Shown: positions 48,351-60,012, numbered from the stretch's first letter. The stretch: 64,000 nt of DNA from Lycium barbarum (GCF_019175385.1 NC_083346.1:59301821-59365820), one strand, 5' to 3'. Notes: generated by a model not told the origin, from the sequence alone. Program-made: numbers and translations.

Positions 48351-49790
48351 TTAGACGAACTCCGAGGCTGGCTAGCTGGTGGAGCTCACGAATTAATTCT
48401 TTCTTCTCCAGAGGAACCTTACATAAGATACCCATTGATTTGCGGCTAAGTGCATCAGCTACTACATTCGCCTTTCCGGGGTGGTATAAAATACTCACAT
48501 CATAATCTTTCAGTAGCTCTAACCATCGCCTCTGCCGTAGATTTAACTCCTTCTGCTTGAAAATATATTGGAGACTCTTGTGATCTGTATAGATATCAGC
48601 ATGTACGCCGTACAAATAGTGTCTCCATATCTTTAATGCATGAATAACCGTAGCTAATTCAAGGTCATGGATTGGGTAGTTCTTTTCATGTTTTCGCAAC
48701 TGCCTTGAAGCATAGGCAATGACTCTGCCGTGCTGCATCAACACACAGCCTAACCCAACACCAGAGGCATCACAATATACAACATAACTATGTGGCCCTT
48801 CTGGAAGTGTCAGGACTGGGGCCGAAGTTAATCTATCCTTCAATTCTTGGAAACTGCGTTCACAAGCATTAGTCCATTGTAATCTTGCTGACTTTTGAGT
48901 TAGCTTTGTCAATAGTACTGAAATAGAGGAAAACCCTTCCATAAATCTTCTATAGTAACCTGCCAATCCCAGAAACCTACAGACTCTTGTAGGCGTTGTA
49001 GACCTTGGCCAAGTCTTCACAGCCTCAATTTTCTGAGTATCCACTCGAATGCCATCAACTGAAATAACATGGCCCAGAAAAGTCACAAAATTCAACCAAA
49101 ATTCGCATTTTGAAAATTTTGCATACAATTCACAAGTACGAAGAATCCCAAGGACAATGCGTAAATGGTCTGCATGCTCGGATTCTGTTCGAGAGTATAC
49201 AAGAATATCATTAAAAAACACGATCACGAATAGATCTAAGAGTGGCCTAAATACATTATTCATCAAATTCATAAACACTGCTGGAGCATTAGTCAACCCA
49301 AATGACATTACTCGAAATTCATAGTGGCCATATCTCGTTCTGAAAGTTGTTTTAGGAATATCTTCTTCTCTAACTCTCACTTGTTGATAACCTGACCTCA
49401 GATCTATTTTGAAAAACCACTTGGCACCCTGTAATTGATCAAGCAAATCATCGATTCTCGGGACAGGATATTTATTCTTTATCGTCACCTTATTCAGCTG
49501 CCTATAATCAATACACATTCGTAAAGAACCATCTTTCTTTCATACAAATAGGACGGGTGCTCCCTACGGTGATAAACTGGGCTTGATAAACCCCTTCTCC
49601 AGGAAGTCTTTCAATTGTGCCTTTAGCTCTTTCAATTCTATAGGAGCCATTCGGTAGAGTGGAGTAGAGATTGGTTTAGTATCCGGTAATATTTCAATAG
49701 CGAAATCAATTTCTCTTTCCGGAGGAAGACCTTGGAGTTCATCTGGAAATACATCCGAAAATTCATTCACTACCGGGACGGATTGAAAAG
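48304..49790 (-). pseudogene. pol: E1 pol: RT and RNase H, catalytic Asp lost
   Basis: The largest open piece (48304-49518) runs from [20 protein letters not shown] through RT and RNase H ([20 protein letters not shown]) to [11 protein letters not shown]. The RT box reads [14 protein letters not shown]: the first Asp of F-I-D-D is Asn (codon 49212-49210), which should abolish catalysis. Upstream, 49564-49770 carries [20 protein letters not shown], separated by a stop near 49560. Confidence 0.95.
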
Positions 49791-50964
49791 TCAGTGGCTA
49801 TGCTTCGGTGTCATGAACTAGGACTAAGTGATAAATATAACCTTTAGCTATCATCTTTCTTGCCTTAAGGTAGGAAATAAACCTACCTCTGGGAGACGCT
49901 GTATTACCTTTCAATTCAAGCATGGGTTCTCTCGAAAATTGGAATCGAATCACTTTCATTTGGCAATCGACATTAGCTTAACATGAGGAAAAACCAATCC
50001 TTACCCATAATCACATCAAAATCTAACATTTCCAGCTCAACTAGATCAACTTTGTCTGACGATCACATACCACAATTATACAATTCTTGTATACTTGTCT
50101 AGCTACTACGGAATCACCAACCAGAGTAGATACCTTAAAAGGCTCAATTGGCTCAGGTTTCACCCTAATACGATCAGCAATATAAGGAGTAATATAAGAC
50201 AACGTGGAACCCGGATCTATCAATGCATAAACCTCATGAGAGAATATAGATAGTATACTTGTAACCATACCCAGGGAGGACTCAAGATCCTGTCATCCGG
50301 CTAAAGTATAGATACGGAGCTGGGTACCACCTGAACTGGGCGCTCCCCTTCTTCCTCTACCTCGTCCTGCTGGAATCTGGGGAGTCTGCCCTACCGGGCG
50401 CACAGACGAAGAAGAACCGACTGCTGATCCTGTGGGCTGAATCCCATCTCTACCGTACCTTGAGGGGCAGTCACGCATCACGTGCCCAGTTTGGCTACAA
50501 ATATAACAAGCGTCTGATCCTTGATGACACGGGCTGAAATGTAAATTTCTGCACTAACTACATCGTGGGACCGGTGGTCTCCTCTGACTATAATCGCCTC
50601 CAAACTGGGAACCTGAAGCTCTGACCCTGTCCTGAATAAATGGAGTGGTCAAATATCCTGCCTGCGAACCAGTGAGGTGCACTAGTCGCCGAATGGCCTG
50701 AGTATCTAGAATGTAACTGCCTCGATCCCCCTCTATAGTCGCTACCGGCACCCATAGATCATGCCCTCTTACTCTGCCCTCTATCAATATCGTGCTCACC
50801 CTTTTGCAGATGCTGCTGCTCTTCTAAATTCTGGGCATGGTCTTGAATACGGGAAATGTCCATCCCCCCTGCAACGAATCTGTCAAGCAGTCTTTAAACA
50901 AATGTGGCCCTAAGCCACTCACAAACCTATACACTCTATCTCCCATATAGGCCACCACAGTCGG
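49791..50964 (-). pseudogene. E1 gag C-terminus and protease, broken
   Basis: From 50964 leftward: TVVAYMGDRVYRFVSGLGPH finishes the gag domain broken by E9. Then come two zinc knuckles, CS.CRNLHFSPC (stop inside) and intact CYICSQTGHVMRDC (about 50470-50515). A Gly/Arg linker follows, then protease with [15 protein letters not shown] (50041-50268). Frameshifts at about 50285 and 50040 separate the pieces. Confidence 0.92.
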
Positions 50965-52116
50965 TGTTATATCCCGTATTTTATACATTCAGATATTTCA
51001 AGGTGGTCGTGGTAGGTTAAGGGCAAGACTATGTTCCAACATTATTTTAATATATAAGTTGTTTATTAGTATGGAAATATTGAGAAAGATTAAGAGTAAA
51101 AAGGGAAATTCACAAAATGGCTCATGGTAATATTGCGGAAGGCTAGGGGAAAATTGGAAATTTCACAAAATATTCGAGAAGGTTCTTGGAGGGGCCATGT
51201 TGGCCGTGTGGCACATGCCATATTTTATTAAATGGGGGATAAATATAAATAGATATGGACCAATGCTTGCATAAGAAGACAATTAGTCTTCTTTGTTTAT
51301 TTTCAAGAAACTTCAAGAAAAATGGAGAAAGGGGACATGTGTCCACCTTGTGTTGGTAGAAGATATATATATATAATTGATGATTAAATAAGACATAGTC
51401 TTCATTTTAAATCAAGAATCTTGGAGAAAAAAAAAGAGAAGAAGAAGAGATGGGGGTTCGGCCAAGGTTGGCAAAAATTGAGCCATGGAAATTGATCAAG
51501 AAAAATTAATTTCTTCTAGAATTTCAACTAATTTGAAGGCCCTAATTAACATGAGGGAGTTGTTGGAGCAAGCCAAGCATTCATTTGGGTGATTTATAAA
51601 CTCTAGCCAAGTAAGAAGACAAGTGAAGGAAGGTAAGGTTCGATCTTCTTTTATATATGTTATGGATGATTCATGCATGTTGTTGTGTGTAAAAGTGGAT
51701 GAAATTCATGAAATATATATGTGTGGGGGTTGGCCGAATAGGAGCTATGTGGGTGAGATATGATGAATTGATTTTATTTAGTAATTTGATTGTTGTAGTT
51801 GTGGATTCTATGATGTAAAATGAGGATTTAATGGTTGGAAATGAAATTGTAATCGTTTGTGGATTATGGAAGAAGTTAATGTGACATTAGCATGGTTCCT
51901 TAAAATTATAAGAATAGAGTTGCTAGTGTGTAGGTTGTAAATATACTTCATGAATTTGGAAATGAGACATGTGTTTGGAAGATTGTAAGTTGGGTTGTTG
52001 TAATTGAATTTGAAAGAAGGAAGTGTGTTGTTATGGTTCTTGTTGCATTTGGAAGGTTTCGGGTGAAATGACATATTGGCTAGATTGTTTTGAATATTGT
52101 ATGACTTGCTTGAAAT

Positions 52117-55100
52117 TGTTATATCCCGTATTTTGGAACGTCAGATTATTTGCTGAGATGAGACCCACACATCGAGATTTTTTTGGGACATCTGAAAATT
52201 CATATGAATCACATATGAGAAGTTAAACACGACTCAAGAAGGACCCTTGGGCCAAATCAAAGTGGAAGTCCTCCAAACGAATATTTTTAAGAAAACGTTT
52301 TCGGGTGATCTGACGTCAAGGGGCAAAAACGGTATTATAAGTTTGGAATTTGGAAAGGTACCAAGAAATAGAAGTTGTAGATAATGTAATTAGCTTTCCA
52401 ACCATAGGTCGTGGATCCCCAGGTGAAGTCGGTACAAGGAGATATGAACGTTTTAAGGTCGAAAGGTCAGTGGGCTAGGCCCAACTCGGGACCTAACCGA
52501 GTTGGCCCAAAAAAAACAAAAAAAATAATAAGGCCCAAATTTGTGAGGCCCAACCGGCCATGGTTATGGCCCAAGCCCATATTAAATAATCTTTGGTCAA
52601 TAAATAAGATGACTAAGTCATCTTTATCACACAACCTCTAGAATATTCAAGAAGTTGAAGAACAAGAAAGAGAAGGAGAAAAGTTGAAGGACATTTCGGC
52701 CAAGGGTAAATTTCCAAGGAAAAATTGATAAAAATTCTTCAAAAATCAATCCCTACCAAGTAAAGGGTGCTTAACAAGGTGGAGTTGTTGTTGGAGCAAG
52801 AAAGATTCAAAATCATACAAATTGCGAAGTTGTAGTCAAGTGAGAAGTTGAAGAAGAAAGATGAGTTTTGATCTTTCTTTATGTGTTATGAATGGTTTAT
52901 ATGTGTTGTAGTATGTTAAAATGGATGAAATTCATGAAAGAGATAAAAATAGGGGTGTGGCCGTGAGGTATGGAACATGTATATGTGTGTAGAAATTGTG
53001 TTTTAATTAATTTATCTAGTGTTTGGTTGTTATTGTTGTGAATGATATGTGGAAAATGGAAGTTGAATAAATTTGGAGAGGTTGTAGTGTGTATGCTTGA
53101 TGTTGGTCGTGTAGTTGTAGGGTAATATGGAAGAAAAGGAGTCAATCCTATTTAATGTTTTGGTTGTAGTTAAATTGTGGATGCTAGATTGCTAATGAAT
53201 GCATAATAATCTTGTGAAGTTGAAGTAGGTGGAGGTTTGTTTTAGAAGTTATGTGAATTGAATGTAATGTTCTTGCATGCATGGAAGGTAATGTGGTTAG
53301 TATGATGTTGTTGGAATATAGATCATGAGGTTGTGATTGTTTTCATTAAAGTTAGAATGTTTTTGGAAGAAGTAGTAAGTTGATTGAATATGGAAGTTGT
53401 TAGTATTGTTGTTGTTGGAATTGTGGTTGATATTTTGGCCGGGTTTGAATTCCCGGGATTGTTGTTGATTGAAATTAGCCAAGTTGAACTTGGTGGGATG
53501 GAGTATTTATAGGGGAAGTGCTGCCGAAATTTCGGTAGCCAAATGTTTCCTTAAGATTCTAACTCTAAGTATCCTAATAAGAGTTTTGGTAAACATGACC
53601 AAACTGCAGATTTTGACGAGATTGCAACGTGAATTTGGAGTAGCAATAGGAGCGGAAAGAGGTATGTAAGGTTTCACCCTTCTTTCTATGGCATTTCTTA
53701 GACGTAATAAGTTGGGTACGCGCCACGGGGACAACTCTCTTCCCCGGAATCCGCATCCAAAGTTTTCCACTTTTTGTTCAATAGGATTGAACTAGAAAGT
53801 GTGCAAATGATGGAAAGACCTCTTAAACCCCTAAAACTTGCATAAGTGGGACCCGATTACCCTAGGACCCTCACAAGTAATGACATGACACGTAATATAT
53901 GTAAATCATATACGTCACCCCATCCGGCCCGAGGTGGGCCCGCTACTCTCGGATTTTTCCTTACAGTCTTGCTTGACTTACTTGAAGTGTATCCAAAGGG
54001 AACCTTTGATCCCGATTTTGTTACCAAATGATAAATACTACGACTCCTCTAACGAGGGCACTTCCATGAAGATAACGATAACAATGATGTTAGATAAGAG
54101 AATATGCCTATGATACGTACTACCGGAACGACTATATGACTAAGATGACTAAGCTAAGTATCTTATGTAAACATGAAAATGATAAACTAATTTTTGAATC
54201 TTATTTATATTTCCTAGCTATGACTTTATTTTCTAAAAGATTTCAAAGTCTATGAACTGTCATCTATGATGCCCCGATTTCATTCTATGTTTACTTTAAT
54301 ATTATTCCCCGTTGGTAGTCTCACCTTAAAATACTCGTTCCTTCAAGGTGAGACAAAGCGATCACGAGAGTTCTATAATATAATTGGAGGTCACCGACCT
54401 TACGTCACTCCGATGACTACATGATTCTTCTTTGGGCTTTCCTGCGTGCCTATGAGACATATGTATATAGGATACGTAAATGCATATAAGACATGTAAAT
54501 GTATGTAAGATATGTGTATATATTTTTAAAACATGCACATGACGAAAGAGCTAGAGCGCTATAGACGCCGATACATGCACATGATACACGTATATGTATG
54601 ATAAAAGCACCAGAGCGCTATAGACGCTGATGTACCTACACGACACACGTATATGTATATGATAAAAGAGCTAGAGCGCTATAGACGCTGATATATGTAC
54701 ATGATATATGCATGTGTATACGGGGAAAATGGAGGTAAGGGCAGAGCGTTATGAACGCATATCCACCTGATCAGTTGGCATTACATGATATGATATCTTC
54801 CCGGACGCGGGATGCCCGGACGCGGGATGCCCGGACGCGGGATGTGTATATTTATGGTTAAATGGATCGGCTGCCGACGCCTCGGCAATATGAGATGTCC
54901 TATTTTATATGTATATGTATATGAACAAGGAAAGATTCATAAAGGAAAGCTAAGTACGCATAGCACCTGCCAAGGGTATATATATATATACAGGTTATGT
55001 TTCTACCTCAGGACATGTGCTATTATTCTCTTATGTCGTTATTTCTGTTTTATACTTTTCGTATGCTACTATTCATGCCTTACATACTCGGTACACTATT

Positions 55101-55557
55101 CGTACTGACGTCCCTTCTTGTGGACGCTGCGTTTCATGCCGCGCAGGTCAGCAGATAGGCGGATTTGATCCTTAGAAGCCTTACCAGCAGTGTTGACAGC
55201 GCTCCAGTTGTTCCGGAGCCCCACTTTTGTGGTACTATTTTGTGTATGTATTTTCGGGCACGACAGTACTCGACCCTTTCTATGTATAAGTGTACTATGT
55301 CTAGAGGCTCGTAGACAGATATGTACAGTCAGTCAGGTACAGTTAGATATATGGTGTTCTAGCATGCTAATGTTGATGTATAAGTGATAACGAAGTTTAT
55401 TAGTCTGTGTTCAGAATGACGCCGCTAATGTTAATGTTCAAAAAATAAATATGGCACAGTTCATACGGCCTGCTAAGAGGAAAAAGTAAAAGGATAAGCA
55501 AGGGGTGCTCGGTACAAGTATCGGGTACTCGTCACGGCCCCTAGTCGGGTCGTGACA
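52117..55557 (+). repeat. E10 solo LTR
   Basis: Starts TGTTATATCCCGTATTTTGG, ends GGGTCGTGACA and is flanked by gaaat (52112-52116 and 55558-55562). 3441 bp with single modules: CTGCCGAAATTTCGGTAG (53521-53538), GGTATGTAAGG (about 53660), hairpin ATTGGAG..CTCCGAT with TTACGTCA (about 54383-54415), arrays at 54549-54720 and 54799-54845, CGGTAC hairpin (55082-55108). The leader donor is apparently lost (AAAG|ATGAGT near 52860). Confidence 0.92.
54549..54850 (+). repeat. Tandem arrays in E10
   Basis: Three copies of a unit with AGAGCGCTATAGACGCTGAT and a TATATG-rich tail, then CCCGGACGCGGGATG repeated three times (54799-54845). CCCGG..CGGG can pair in each. Confidence 0.88.
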
Positions 55558-57430
55558 GAAATATTCTTGAATTGTGTTTGTAAAGTCTTGGGCAAGTATT
55601 TGAATGAGTAAGCATTGATGTTGGCTTGACTATATGTGATGGAATTGAATATAAATGAAATGCCGTTGAATTGTGCGACAAGAGTTGTTAATGTTAGAAT
55701 ATATTTTGGATTGATTAGTAAAGTTGTTAGTATGATTGTTGGTATTGTTTTTGATAATGTGGCCGAGTTGAATTCTCGGATTGTTGTTGATAAATTGGCC
55801 GAGTTAGATTCTCGGGGATGGTGTATTTACAGGGGAAATGCTGCCGAAATTTCAGTAGAATATAAATGAATTCATTTGAAAGACTAAGAAAAGTGTGTGT
55901 GACGATGAATCTAATGATTATGTAAATCTTCTTGAATGTAGACTAGCGATAACGAGCTTGGACAATTAAGCGTAGCTAATAGGACGTGGAGTAGGTATGT
56001 TAAGGCTTGTCCCTTTCTTTCAAAGGCATGATCCCGATGTTATGATTTCATAATTGTTTCCATATATTACTTGTTTTTCAAAAGTTATATGTTTATGATT
56101 CCAAGGCATGATTCTCTTCCCAATAACTCGTAAATGTTTTTCCAAAGTGTCCGTATTCTACCAAAACGGAGGTTTATGATTTTGTAAGCTCTTATGACAA
56201 TAACGATGGATATGTTTCACAATGACATTGATGATGTCAAGGATGAGAATATTTCTATGATGACTATGATAAGAATGATTTCATGTTTAAAGGTACTTGG
56301 TATGACGATTGCTTTGATTTTCCAAAAATGGCTTCTGAAACGTTCGTGGAAGGTTCTGTACTTCAAATGCTCATAACTTTCTTATACTAAATCGGATCTA
56401 CCCGAAACTTGTTTCTGAGTCTTCAGGTGTCGGTTTATGTACGCTGTTATTCGTTGCTAGTCTCATCTTATAATAATTGTTCCTTCAAGGTGAGACAAAG
56501 CGACCATGGTTATTCCATAATGTAATCGGAGGTTACCAACCTTACGTCACTCCGATGGATACATGACTTTCTTTGGGCTCTCATGCATGCTGCTTATATG
56601 ATATATGTATATGACACATGAACATGATATATGTATATGTATATGGGGAATATGGGGAAAAGGGACATATGTGGTGCTATAGACGCATTGCCACCTAGTC
56701 AGTTGGCGTAACTTATCATCCCGGACGCGGGATGCCCGGACGCGGGACATATGTGGGGGAGCCGACGTGGTTCGGCGCTATGATATGTTCTATTTTCTAT
56801 ATATGAACAAGAAATGTTTTTTCAAAGAGTTAAGCATGCATGGCATCCGCCCTAAGAGGCACTCAGATGTACAGGTTACTCTTTTATCTCAGGATATGCT
56901 CTATGTTCCCATTCTGTAAGGTTTATAATTACATCCCTTACTATGTTACTATTCATGCCTTACATACTCAGTACATTGCTCGTACTGACCCCTTTTCTTC
57001 GGGGGCTGAGTTTCATGCCGCGCAGGTACACCCAGATGAGTAGAAGCTATTATAGAAGATGTTCCAGCGGAGTTGGCAAGCTCCATTTGCTCTGGAGTGT
57101 TGCCGGGTCAGAGTACTATGCTATGATGTCTTGTTCGAAGTTAGAGACTTTGCAGACAGAGTCGTGGGCATAGAATTTCAGTTTGTAAGCGGCTCCATCA
57201 GCCGATGTGTCTTATAGTATTATGCTACAGATCCATTATGATCACAGATTATACTTGATTTGAGTACGATGAAAGAGAAGTTTCTGAAGGCTTTACTATG
57301 TATTTCACTCTTACTTGACGTAAAGGTCGAAAGAGATTATGTATATAATAAGAGCCAGCGGGTTCGCTCGGCTCCGAATATGGGGTCGGGTGCCCATCAC
57401 ACTCTAGTAAGTTCAGGGTGTGACAGTCGG

Positions 57431-58108
57431 AGCATATCTAGACAATAAATTAAAGTGAAGGCTATGCTTCCGGGAACTCATATTCCCCTACTTCAAATTT
57501 AAGAATCTATTCGCTCTAGCTCGATGGACCTCGAGTGGCAAATAGTGACGAAGGAAAGCATCCACAAATTCTTGGCAAACCCGGGGAGGTGCATTTTCCT
57601 TTCTTGAGGATATCCAATTATTATACCAAAGAATCGCCACATCCCGGAGTCTATAAGATGCCAGCTCCACAGATTCAGTATTGGGGGCATGAATAATTTT
57701 CAATGTTCTCAACATCTCATCAATAAAACCTTGTGGGTCTTCATCCGGCTTTGAAAAGAAAAACTCTGGAGGGTTTAGACTCATAAAATCCCGGGACCGA
57801 GTACTAGTCGCCCTGTCGCCTGAACCTGTACTCTGCCGCTGTGCCTGAGCGGAAACTAGCTGTGTCAATAGATGAAAAGCTTCGGTCATTTGTTGACCCG
57901 AAATAGCTGGTGGAGGAACTGGAGGCATAGGAGCTGGGACTGAAGCCCCCTCTTGCTCTTCTAAATTAGATGGAGTGTGAGAGGTATTAGATGGAGCCTC
58001 ATTTTGAGATTCACCTTCTTCTATATTCGTTGGTGGCTCCCTTTCTATCCGCCTTTCTGTCGTAGCCCTGCCCTTCGGGGCGGCTGTAGCTTTTCTCTTT
58101 GGCGGCAT
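57431..58108 (-). pseudogene. gag: E1 gag, N-terminal part
   Basis: The ATG at 58108 (minus) is preferred over an upstream in-frame ATG at 58129 because MPPKRKATAAPKGRATTERR aligns with the starts of E3 and E6, and because TTTCAG ends 2 nt before it. It reads through FLSL-type SLNPPEFFFSKPDEDPQGFI and ASYRLRDVAILWYNNWISSR to EVHRARANRFLNLK, then a stop at the Gln codon (about 57488). E9 interrupts at RYAP (57430); the domain resumes at 50964. The middle is Pro/Ala-rich (APMPPVPPPAISGQ). Confidence 0.94.
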
Positions 58109-58110
58109 CA

Positions 58111-60012
58111 CTGAAATTATAATGCACAATTAGGAAGGAGAAAATCTTATAACATGGCTTTATCGCACGATCTAGTAAGAAGAAGAATGGCCATTTTTCC
58201 TAAATGCCCCGCAACCTCTTGTTTATAAGTGTGGCGCGCTTCACACCCATAAACGAGACTCTGCAGGACACGGCTCGTAGAGACACCCTAGAACGGAACT
58301 GCTCTGATACCAATTGACACGACCCAGCTAGGGCCATGATGGGTACCTAGAGCTAGCTATCGAACACCACTTATTCTACTGCTCATCATGCTTATCCGGC
58401 ATTCATTTACTATTTTCACACATCTAGCCATAGGAAAAACCAATATCGTTTCCAAGAGAATATCTACATTCACATACATAAGCCTCTCGGCTAGAAAAAT
58501 GATATATAATATACAATGAGGTCATCATGGGACTTCTACTACCCACGTATACAAATCTACGAACCTCTACTGGAGTACTAAACATAAGGACGGGACAGGA
58601 CCCCGTCGTGCCCAAAATCTATATATACACAAAAGAATGTGATCATAAGTAGCACCTCCAGAATAGTGGAGTGCTCCTATAAATCCGCTGATAAGCTCTT
58701 ACGGATCTGCGTCGTCTCCCTGTCTACCTATGGGCATGAACACAAGGTCCAAAAAGAGAGGACGTTAGTACGAACATTGTACTGAGTATGTAAGGCATGA
58801 ACAATAATGCTAACATAATAGAGAAATAATGGGACATGAAGTGAAGATACAACCTGCTTAACCTTTACAATAAAGCACATGTTATACATATCATATATAC
58901 CATCATCGTTAACCCGTGTCCGGGTAACCATCGTACGCCGCCCAATAGTGGTGTCATGTCCGACCTTCTAGGCATGATGTAATCATAAGCAGCCCGCATT
59001 AGCGGTGACATGCCCGACCATCTAGGCATGGTGGAATCGTATGCAGCTTTCCTTCGCGGTGACATGTCCGGCCATCTAGGCACGGTGTGGTCTTATCATC
59101 ATCATACACTTATCATAAAACATGCATTAGAACTCAAGGATAATCTATAACTATATCGGGGTGACGTAAGGTCGAGAACCTCCGATTCCATTATGGAGTA
59201 ATCGTAATTATCATACCTCACCTTGAAAGGACTAGCATCATAAGGTGGGTCTAGCAACAATGAATAATATCAAAGAGTCGCATAAGGAACATTAGCTTCG
59301 TGGAGACATCATATCATGAGATTTAGGATCTTTTGACTTAGACTCATCATCATCATTACCATATTCGTGACATATCTCTTATCTTTATCTTATGAGAAGC
59401 TCTTTATCAACATTTTCTGGAATGTAAGAAAGTCATGGAGAGATAGGAGAATTCATGCCATAGGAGTCATGCCTTAGAAGAAGGGACTAGCCTTACATAC
59501 CTTTTCGTTTAGCTACTTTATCACCTGAACGTTCCATTCCAAAATTCACGTTTCTACCTTCAAGAGAGTTCGTACTAATATTACATAATCGATAACATGA
59601 GCATGCTTGAACTAAAGCTAGAGAAAATTCGACAGCATCTCCTTTGTTTACACAACTTTCTCCATAGCATATATCAACTCTCAAAGGTCAATAACAATAT
59701 TCATAATACCATACTCAACAATCTTCATCAACCATACATTATTCAATTCTCCTACTTCCATTTCAAGGGCATCTATATCCATGGTCATAATACAACATTA
59801 CCTTCATCCTCATATAATGTTTCTTCCATAGTCTTAATATTGTTTATAACATAACTATACTTGTAACATATAAAGAATCATGATTCGTATTAAGCTACTA
59901 CTAAAAAATGTCACTATTCTCATACTTGTAACCCATTTTCTATTTCCTTCTATAATCCAAGTCTTTCAACCTCTCAATACTCTAAATAACATGAATTGAT
60001 CATAAAACTTAC
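58111..60012 (-). other. Candidate leader intron of E1
   Basis: Donor AAAG|GTAAGTTTTATG (forward AC at 60011-60012), a near-perfect plant 5' splice site about 215 nt after the expected start, to acceptor ATAATTTCAG (58111-58112), 2 nt before the gag ATG. 1902 nt. Branch-like CTAAT lies about 25 nt upstream. Inference only. Confidence 0.5.
58301..58312 (-). promoter_or_regulatory. E1 primer binding site and leader
   Basis: Minus strand TGGTATCAGAGC, two bases from the LTR. The leader that follows (to about 58165) holds CTCTACGAGCCGTGTCC, GCGCGCCACACTTATAAACA and AGATCGTGCGATAAAGCC. Confidence 0.92.

Larger units (their letters stand above)
50965..57425 (+). repeat. E9 solo LTR (contains E10)
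   Basis: Starts TGTTATATCCCGTATTTTATA, ends GGTGTGACA and is flanked by gtcgg (50960-50964 and 57426-57430). Net length is about 3.0 kb. Modules: donor-like GGAAG|GTAAGG (GT at 51633), CTGCCGAAATTTCAGTAG (55841-55858), GGTATGTTAAGGCT (about 55993), hairpin ATCGGAG..CTCCGAT (about 56526-56556), CCCGGACGCGGGATG (about 56720), CAGTAC hairpin (56962-56988). Its middle resembles E8 and its last 450 bp resembles E5, so it is mosaic. Confidence 0.93.
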
